Below are positions 9,582 through 15,384 of a stretch of DNA of 15,384 nucleotides, one piece after another; the first letter of the stretch is position 1; each line of letters begins with the position of its first letter. Position numbers and translations under genes: made by a program. Origin of the DNA: Gonium pectorale (Eukaryota; Chlorophyta; Chlorophyceae; Chlamydomonadales; Volvocaceae); assembly GCA_001584585.1 (NCBI GenBank), contig LSYV01000046.1, positions 187,401-202,784 of the forward strand. The letters are read 5' to 3'. The notes beneath the pieces were generated by a model that worked only from the letters and a program-made list of their open reading frames with translations, had not been told where the DNA came from and did no database searches.

Positions 9582-12161
9582 ATGCAAGAAGAAGATAACG
9601 CAACCGAATCCGTCGCTGGGCCGAGTGGACAGGAGCCTGTCCCATGCTACATCATTACGCACTCGGTAGCAAAGAAGCACAACATTGGCACGATCGTCCG
9701 CAGCGCAACAGCCTTTGGCGTGAAGGAGGTGCGCCCGGGGAAATTGGCCCGCCATCCCGGCTCATACACACGTGGCAAGAGGAGTGTCAGCGCACTGCCG
9801 TGCAGCAGAGCCATCGAAACAGTCAGACAACGCACGCCTTACTCATCTCCATGCACGCGTGTACAACCAAGGTCTTTGGCGCTCCCCTGCTGCACCCTGC
9901 CCCGCCCCGCCGCGCCTGCGCAGGTCTGCCTCGTCGGCTCCCGCCAGTTCAACACCTTTGGCAGCCACGGCTCCGACGCACACGTGGCCTTCCGCCACTA
10001 CGAGAATCTGCAGCAATGCGTCCAGGCAAGTTGGGTGCCACACACACGCACCGCCCCGAGTCCGTACGGCCCCGTGTACCTGGTCTTCGTGCCCCAGGTC
10101 GGCCCTCGGCCCCCGCCTAGCAGTCGCCCACCCGGCCCCGACCGGCCCCCGCCCCATCCCTCCCGCAGCATCTAAAGGAAGCTGAGGGGTGCCGCGTGCT
10201 GGGTATCGAGATCTGCAGCGGGGCGCTGCCGGTACACGAGCACCCCTTCACAGGTGGGCCTGGTCGGCGGCGCTGCGCGATTTGACGCCCATTGCACCAG
10301 CGGGCAGTACGGGCGCGCTGCGTCAGCGTCAGGTTGTAGCGGCTCAGGCACGTTTGCTAAACAGATGGAGGCCACGGGTGCGGAGGGCACCCGGCGAGGT
10401 GCGCAACACGACGGCATGACAACTTCCCGTCGCCCCCTCGCCCTGCTCACCCTCCCTTGCCCACACGTCTCCAAACACGTCCTAAACAGTGTCTCCACCC
10501 CTACGGTACCCCCCCTGTCCCTCCCTCTCCTCGATCTTCGTCCTCCCGCCCCACCCCAGGCCCCACCGCCTTCCTGCTGGGCAACGAGGGCCAGGGGCTG
10601 TCGGAGAAGCAGATGGCGCTGTGCGACGGGTTCGTGTACATTCCGCAACACGGCCCCGGCACGGCCTCCCTCAACGTGCGTGTGGGTTGGGTATGGGTTG
10701 GGTGGCGCGGGGGGCCCTGCGGGCCGAGAGCGGGCGTCCGACAAATTAAACGCATCCTACAGGGAGGGTCGTGGCACGGGTCTGGGCGCGGTCTACCTTA
10801 TGACGAGGGATACAAGCCGGGTGGGCGCGGCGCAGGGCCGGGCCGGGCGGGGGGGGAGGCGGGGCGTGATGGTGCAGGTCAGCCCGCCCGCCCCCCACCG
10901 CCAAGAGCGTGGTCAGGGGTCCTCCGCTGCGTTCCCGCCATGAATGCCTTCACGCAGTTTGTCACAGTCGTGGAGGAGGGATGAGCGAACCCGGTGCCTC
11001 CGGGACGGCATGTCGCCATGGTGCTCTGCCAGCTGCCAGCTGCTGCCAGGCTTACTGCTCGCGGCGCGCTGGTGTGGGGCGTTGGGCGTTGGGCGATGGC
11101 GCTGTCGCTAAGCCCCCGGTGGTTTAGTTGCTGCTGGTGACGTGGTCACGGCCGCGCGCTCCGGTGGCCGTTTTTGCACGTGCGCACACGCGCCCGGCGT
11201 GCGCAGCGGGTCTGGCACGGCGCTCGGTGTGCCGGGGACTTAAGTGTGGGCGGCCACCCCGCAGCGTCGCAGCACCAACTTCCCCCGGCCGTTTCTCTTT
11301 CTGTATTGCCCTGACTGCAGCTTGCGATGCCAGCCATGCCTGTGCTGTCCCCCTCGTCAGACATTAGTTTCGCATCAGCTGTCCCCCCGGCACGAATCGC
11401 TCCGATCCAACCGCCTATCGCCTACAATGGCCGCTCCCATGCCGTCGCCGCTGCTGCGCAGGTGGCGGTTGCTGCCTCCATCGTGCTCCACCACTTCGCC
11501 ATCTGGGCTGCCTACCCGGAGCGGGAGCGCGAGGGCTACAAATACGTTGTGGGTGCCGGTCCGGAGCCGCTGGCCCGCGCGGCCTTGCCTTGCTCTCGCT
11601 GGCGCTGCGCTCCCACCCTCCCTTCGGCTTCGCTACTGCAGCCCCTGCCGCTCACCCCGCTTCGCTACTGCAGCCCCTGCCGCTCACCCTCTTCGCTACT
11701 GCAGCCCCTGCCGCTCACCCCGCTTCCGCTGCGATACCGCCTTCCCGTGGACATTGCCATCACTGCCGCCCCCCCCGGCACTATTTCGCACAGCAAACGC
11801 TGTAAAATCTGTTTCTGACCATTGCCTGGGCGCTCCCTTTCAATCGCAGGTGGCGGACAAGCCCTTGCGCACCATGGCGCGGGGCGTGGTCCGCGACAGC
11901 GACGAGGCGGTGCGGGAGCAGCGGCAGCGGCGGCGGGCCGAGGCGGCGGAGGCTGAGGAGGGGGGCGCCTGGGGCGGGGGCCTGTTTGGGGAGGAGGTTG
12001 AGGACGAGGAGGAGCAGGAGGAGGGAGGGGATGCGGAGGCGGGCGATGAGGGGCCTGGGGCGGGGGAGGCGGAGGCGGTCGGGGAGGAGGAGGAGGAGGT
12101 GGCTGGGAGCCAGGGTAAGGTTCGAGGGACGCGAGGCGAGTGCGGTCGGAAGGAGGGGTAA
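9582..12161 (+). CDS. SpoU/TrmH-family (SPOUT) RNA 2'-O-ribose methyltransferase, 6 exons
   Basis: This enzyme is predicted to transfer a methyl group from S-adenosylmethionine to a ribose 2'-OH of tRNA or rRNA. Exons: 9582-9728, 9924-10025, 10169-10253, 10560-10675, 11462-11548 and 11850-12161. They give 282 codons with all phases matching. Motif 1 is HNIGTIVRSATAFGV (residues 33-47), with the Asn and Arg typical of SpoU enzymes. Next come VCLVGSRQFNTFGSHG and GIEICSGALPVHEHPF. Motif 2 is FLLGNEGQGLS. Motif 3 is YIPQHGPGTASLNVAVAAS, which forms the knotted cofactor site. GYKYV/VADKPLR closes the family-like part, as in plant relatives. The start ATG has a good context (CTAACATGC), and no N-terminal RNA-binding domain precedes the catalytic fold. 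The last about 90 residues are Glu/Gly-rich and unlike the family. Intron 2 is GC-AG. Another exon could follow a GTAAGG at 12115, which would change the C-terminus. The cell compartment and target nucleotide cannot be read. Confidence 0.92.
10026..10168 (+). other. GC-AG intron in the methyltransferase gene
   Basis: The donor is CAG/GCAAGT, which matches the strong consensus of GC-AG introns. The acceptor is CCCGCAG at 10168. This join gives CVQ/HLKEAEGCRVLGIEI in frame. Using the nearby GT at about 10030 would put stop codons into the next exon. Confidence 0.88.
11628..11721 (+). repeat. Three-copy 31-32 base tandem repeat in methyltransferase intron 5
   Basis: Three near-identical units start at 11628, 11660 and 11691. 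Each starts CTTCGCTACTGCAGCCCCTG and continues with CCGCTCACCC. The first has one extra base, and copy 2 has a C-to-T change near its end. The array sits in the 301-base intron between GYKYV and VADKPLR. It is open in several frames but is not needed for the protein. Confidence 0.93.
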
Positions 12162-12660
12162 CGCCGGGTGGGGGTGAGCTGACCGTCGTACTTGCTGAAA
12201 CCGCAACGTGCGTTTTCGGCCACCTCCCAGTCTCTTGGCTTTGCCGGCGTGTCGTAAGCTGATTGAGCTCACGTCCCACGGGTCGGTGCTGGGCGGCAGG
12301 CGGGATGCGACTGATGCGTGTAGCGGCTGAGCTGGAGCTGGGTATTGGGTTAATGCGCACGGCTCGCACGGTTATAATTACTTCGGAAACATCTTCGCTC
12401 GTAGGGGATCGGCAAGAGCCCGCGTCGGTGGAGCGGATACGGCCAAGGAACGAATGACTTGCTGGCAGGGGGTTGTAGGTCGATGCAGTTTACATTGCTG
12501 TGGAGATCCTCGAGCCCTGCCTTCCCCGTTTCTGGTTCTCTTTTTTTTCCTGTGCACCCGAGCGCCCCATCATTTCATCAGCGGGAGGGCTGCATGTCCC
12601 TCCCGCTGTCTGCGCCCTTTCTCGCCTCTCCGCCTGTAACCTTTCCACAGAAAAAAAAAT
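12162..12660 (+). other. Probable 3' UTR of the methyltransferase gene
   Basis: No supported gene is present here. The stretch runs from the TAA at 12159-12161 to the first plus-strand TGTAA downstream, at 12635-12639. That TGTAA is followed after eleven bases by a run of nine A (12651-12659). The length, about 490 bases, is ordinary for algal 3' UTRs. Confidence 0.5.
12635..12639 (+). terminator. Candidate poly(A) signal TGTAA of the methyltransferase gene
   Basis: This is the volvocine-type poly(A) motif. A genomic A9 run begins eleven bases after it, close to where cleavage would be expected. Confidence 0.5.
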
Positions 12661-13787
12661 CAGCCGCCCGGGCGCTTGTTTGTACAGCATGCGCACCCGT
12701 TTGTACAACATCCGCTACCCCGCACCTGGATCCAAACGCAAATGCGGAAAGGCCCCGTTGGGGAGTGGAGCCCAGCTCACCAAACGCCCAAAATACATCT
12801 TCGCTGCACATGAACACGCCGCCTTTAACACGGGGCAACGAGTGGTTGACGTACCGACTCCACTTCACTCGCACCCAGCTCGCACTTGCCGCCGTGTGCC
12901 GGGCCAACTTGCCGAGCCGGGCCACTTTGCCTGGAGGGTCCGCCAACCCCACCAACTCGCAACTCTCAGCGACCTTGTCTGAACGCTGGCGACGACCCAT
13001 ATGTGCTGCATATGTGCTGCATTATCCCATGTGTGCTGCATGCGGCCACTACAGAGTCTTTGGCCACCGGCCATGACCATGCTTTCCCGAAGCGCGTCCA
13101 CATCGGCACCGGCGGCAATCGCTACATGTTAACGGATATGAACCGTACGTCCATGCGAACGCCGCACGACGCAGTGGGCGCCGGTACGAGCTTGCCAACC
13201 GGAACCGGCGCTCCGTTGTCGGTTATTGGGTCGAAGCCAATGCAGTTGTCGGTTGTTGACGTGCTTTATTTGGTCGACCCGCACGGAGTCAATCGAGTCG
13301 CTGCAGCTCCTGCGGCCGCGCAGAGCAGGGGGCGGGGGCGGGGCGGCAGGGGGCCAGCAGGCGGGGGGCCGGGGTAGAGGGGGCAGGGGGCAGGAACGGA
13401 GGGTTTCCGTCAGTTCCGCGCCGACTCTGTCGCCGCGTCATTGACTACCCACATCCTGGATACTGCGCAAGGCTGCTCAGGGTATTTGCGCTGCCCAAAT
13501 GCCTGGTGCCGAGCCCCAGGAGGCCGCAGCCGTCCCCCCCCCGCCCCGAGGCGCCACTGGCCGTCACCACAGTAAATCTTTTCTGGAATCCGGGCCAGGG
13601 CTGCAGCGACACCGCACTTAGCTAGGGGCAAAGCAAGCAAGGCGAACGCTTACTCGTGCCCTGTGGGCAACGCCGAGTCCGCTGTCCGCACAAGTTCAGG
13701 CCGCACAATCCACACGGCGGTTGCGACCAAGCAACCGAAACCAACCGCCACCACCATCTGAAACCACCGGCCAAATGACCGACGTAC
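12661..13787. other. Intergenic region without a supported gene
   Basis: Several open frames cross this region, but none shows a recognisable domain or a convincing splice pattern. The longest plausible stretch is a plus-strand frame ending at 13377 with an Arg/Gly-rich end (RGRGRGGRG); this end follows from G-rich DNA at about 13325-13400. On the minus strand near 13570-13600 a short protein-like stretch (ALARIPEKIYCGDGQ) follows a possible acceptor, but its phase does not match the exon at 13788-14031. Confidence 0.4.
12998..13040 (+). repeat. Short tandem repeat, CATATGTGCTG unit
   Basis: Two perfect 11-base units lie at 12998-13019. A third copy with one mismatch (CATGTGTGCTG) lies at 13028-13038. 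No function is evident. Confidence 0.85.
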
Positions 13788-14031
13788 CTGCTCGTGGAGA
13801 TCAGGTCGGTGTCGCACTTGATCTCGGGGAGCTCGCCGTAGTTGAGGGTGGATCTCGAACGCCTCGGCGCCCATGCCCTCCAGGGACGAGCCGGTGCGCT
13901 TGAAGACCCGCGTGAAGGAGGCGGTCCGGTTGCAGACGTTGGTGGTGCGCGCCGAGGCGGTGAACAGGGCGAACTCGGCGGCGTCGACTCCCTGCGGGTA
14001 CGCCACTCGGTTCTCTTGAATGTTCACAGTC
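13788..14031 (-). pseudogene. Coding-like exon with a broken frame, unknown protein
   Basis: On the minus strand an exon-like block runs from an acceptor (CTCCACAG, ending at 14032) to a strong donor (AG/GTACGT at 13788/13787). Its first part reads VAYPQGVDAAEFALFTA, RTTNVCNRTASFTRVFKR and GSSLEGMGAEAFEI. Near 13848-13852 the sensible reading moves to another frame: TLNYGELPEIKCDTDLISTS, ending exactly at the donor. One extra base (or two missing ones) explains the switch. Both halves have Chlamydomonas-like codon use, unlike the flanks. I do not recognise the protein. It could be a decayed gene copy, part of a minus-strand gene entering from the right with a sequencing error, or a mobile-element relic. 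No further exons could be assigned. Confidence 0.45.
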
Positions 14032-14065
14032 CTGTGGAGGCATGCAGGATGCAGCGGCGAGGCGC

Positions 14066-14114
14066 AACACACAACACGGCCGGCTTTTTGTTTTAACACA
14101 TAACACGGCCGGCT
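14066..14114. repeat. Direct repeat of 20 bases, spaced by 9 bases
   Basis: AACACACAACACGGCCGGCT at 14066-14085 recurs at 14095-14114 with one change (T for C). It lies just upstream, in minus-strand terms, of the broken exon, so it may lie in an intron of that gene. Confidence 0.85.
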
Positions 14115-14872
14115 GTCCATGTCAGCGGAGGCTCGCAGCGCAAACCGGCGGCGCGGCCCCCCCTCTTTGGCGGGCAGCGGCGCGGCGCAAACGTGACCGT
14201 GTCGTCGGTCGTCCACCGGTGAGCAGCGGGCGGGCGGAGTCTCGCGGCGCAAAGCGGCGGAGTCCAATAGGGGTCGGGGTGGGCCCAGCCGAGTCCTGCC
14301 CGATGCAGTCGGAGTACAGCGGGGTGTTTTGTTTTCTGTGGGTGGTGTTGGCGGTGTGGGCGGTGCAGCCCCGGCCCGCCTCGCGCCTGCCTGCCGAGCG
14401 AGCTGCAATCGCCAGCTGCGGAGCTGCGCTCTCGATCGGTCGAACCGCAGGCGGGGCAGAGGTGAGCTCGGCGACTGCAGTCTGCACACGTACGACAGCC
14501 CTGCCCGTTGGCCCTTGGCGCCAAGCGTCCACACCACGCAGCCGGCACGCAGTACGGTTGGCCCGCGGGCCTCAGGGCGCCGCACGAGGGGCGGGACGTG
14601 GCGCATGGGGGAGATGGGGGAGATGGGGAAGGGCGGCAGCGCTGATCGGGGTACAGTGGGTTCGGGGGGCGGGAGTTGGCAACCGGGGACGACCGACCGG
14701 GGGCCCCATTTGCAAGCGCGTCATGAAAGCGCCGGGTGTGTCCCTGCGTGCGTGTGTCGTGAGAGCTGGCGCGCAGGTGGGGCCGGGCGGAGGTAGCGAC
14801 CCACGGGTCACTCCCCACCAGCAAACCGGAGAATATGCGCTCCGAGGTAACGGCTTGGTTCAGTGATGATAA
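14115..14872. other. GC-rich stretch without a supported gene
   Basis: Long frames are open on both strands, as expected at this GC content. Their translations are Arg/Pro/Ala-rich and show no domain, and no splice chain could be built. GGGAGATG repeats near 14606-14630 and short GCGGCGCAAA repeats near 14150-14260 are the only patterns seen. Confidence 0.4.
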
Positions 14873-14877
14873 TTACA
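14873..14877 (-). terminator. Candidate minus-strand poly(A) signal TGTAA
   Basis: This is a volvocine-type poly(A) motif read leftwards. It is isolated from any assigned exon, so it may be a chance occurrence. Confidence 0.3.
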
Positions 14878-15311
14878 GCAGCTCACCACTGGTAATACGA
14901 TCGTTGCGACATAAGTATACGGCACATGGCCCGGTACAACGGGGTGGGTCTCTGAGAGAGATAAGACACGGCCCTTTGCGACGCGTTTGAGCGGGGGGCC
15001 GCTGCCTCCCACCAGCCGCATGAGAGATACACTAGAGATACAAAGCACTGGCGCAAGACACACCAGACACCTCATATCTGCACCGCCGGCCATCAGTGCA
15101 GTATGGAATCGACGCATGAGCAAGACGCACAGTACCGTAGGAAGACCGACACTTCGCAGTTTCGTGGCAGCTGGCTTACCGCCAACCAATCAGGAGGGAG
15201 GGAGCGCAACTCGCAGCGGGTCATGTGTCGGTGCTGCCGGGAGGGGGACAAGCGTGTCTCAGCTCACCCCACCCTACCCCACCCCGCCCGCCACACACGG
15301 CAGTTCCTACA

Positions 15312-15315
<4 letters not shown>
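14873..15315 (-). other. Possible 3' UTR end of a minus-strand gene beyond the right edge
   Basis: TTACA at 14873-14877 is TGTAA on the minus strand. The sequence to its right is of moderate GC content and without a recognisable coding region, as in algal 3' UTRs. The coding part would lie beyond 15384. The evidence is weak. Confidence 0.3.

Positions 15316-15376
<61 letters not shown>
15316..15376. repeat. (CA)30 microsatellite
   Basis: An uninterrupted CA run of about 61 bases lies near the right edge of the window and is followed by GAGACAC. Confidence 0.97.
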
Positions 15377-15380
<4 letters not shown>

Positions 15381-15384
15381 ACAC

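Noticed and set aside
11327..11818. Open frame suggesting a separate gene start upstream of VAVAASIVLHHF
   Set aside because: VAVAASIVLHHFAIW is the continuation of motif 3 (SLN/VAVAA) of the methyltransferase. The rest of the frame is intron and minisatellite.
12886..13377. 163-codon plus-strand frame with an RGG-like end
   Set aside because: No domain, no splice support and no orderly codon use over most of its length. The RGG end follows from a G-rich run.
14032..14606. Upstream half of a 318-codon minus-strand frame
   Set aside because: An acceptor separates it from the coding-like block. Its translation is Arg/Pro/Thr-rich and includes the 20-base direct repeats, so it is probably intron or non-coding.

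Overview
This window looks like nuclear DNA of a volvocine green alga, most likely Chlamydomonas or a close relative. The coding DNA is very GC-rich. Genes are split by many introns of about 140-800 bases with GTGAGT/GTGCGT-type donors and CAG acceptors. Proteins carry long Gly/Ser/Ala/Gln-rich linkers. TGTAA poly(A) motifs, which are typical of this group, lie downstream of the genes, and (CA)n/(TG)n microsatellites are common. The species is inferred from these traits, not proved.

Positions 25-7565 (+) hold the 3' part of a large hybrid histidine kinase gene. Fourteen exons join without a frame break into the last 1448 residues of the protein. In order these are a histidine-kinase ATPase domain (the phospho-accepting His lies upstream of the window), a Ser/Gly-rich linker, a complete receiver domain, an Ala-rich linker, and a second complete receiver domain. 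A region resembling a class III nucleotide cyclase but lacking key catalytic residues follows, and then a roughly 460-residue low-complexity tail with a short coiled coil, a poly-Gln tract and a basic end. The layout recalls algal histidine-kinase rhodopsins (kinase, receiver, cyclase), but no sensor domain is visible here. This is the most interesting locus in the window.

Positions 7566 to about 8945 are probably its long 3' UTR, ending near TGTAA at 8922. A spacer of about 640 bases follows. Positions 9582-12161 (+) hold a complete six-exon gene for a SpoU/TrmH-family (SPOUT) RNA 2'-O-ribose methyltransferase of 282 residues with an unusual acidic tail. One intron in each of the two genes begins with GC instead of GT.

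Positions 12162-15384 hold no confident complete gene. They contain a probable methyltransferase 3' UTR (TGTAA at 12635, followed by an A9 run) and short tandem repeats. A minus-strand coding-like exon lies at 13788-14031, and its reading frame is broken once. A probable minus-strand 3' UTR of a gene beyond the right edge follows, and the window ends in a (CA)30 microsatellite.

The two main genes lie in the same direction but have no evident functional link.
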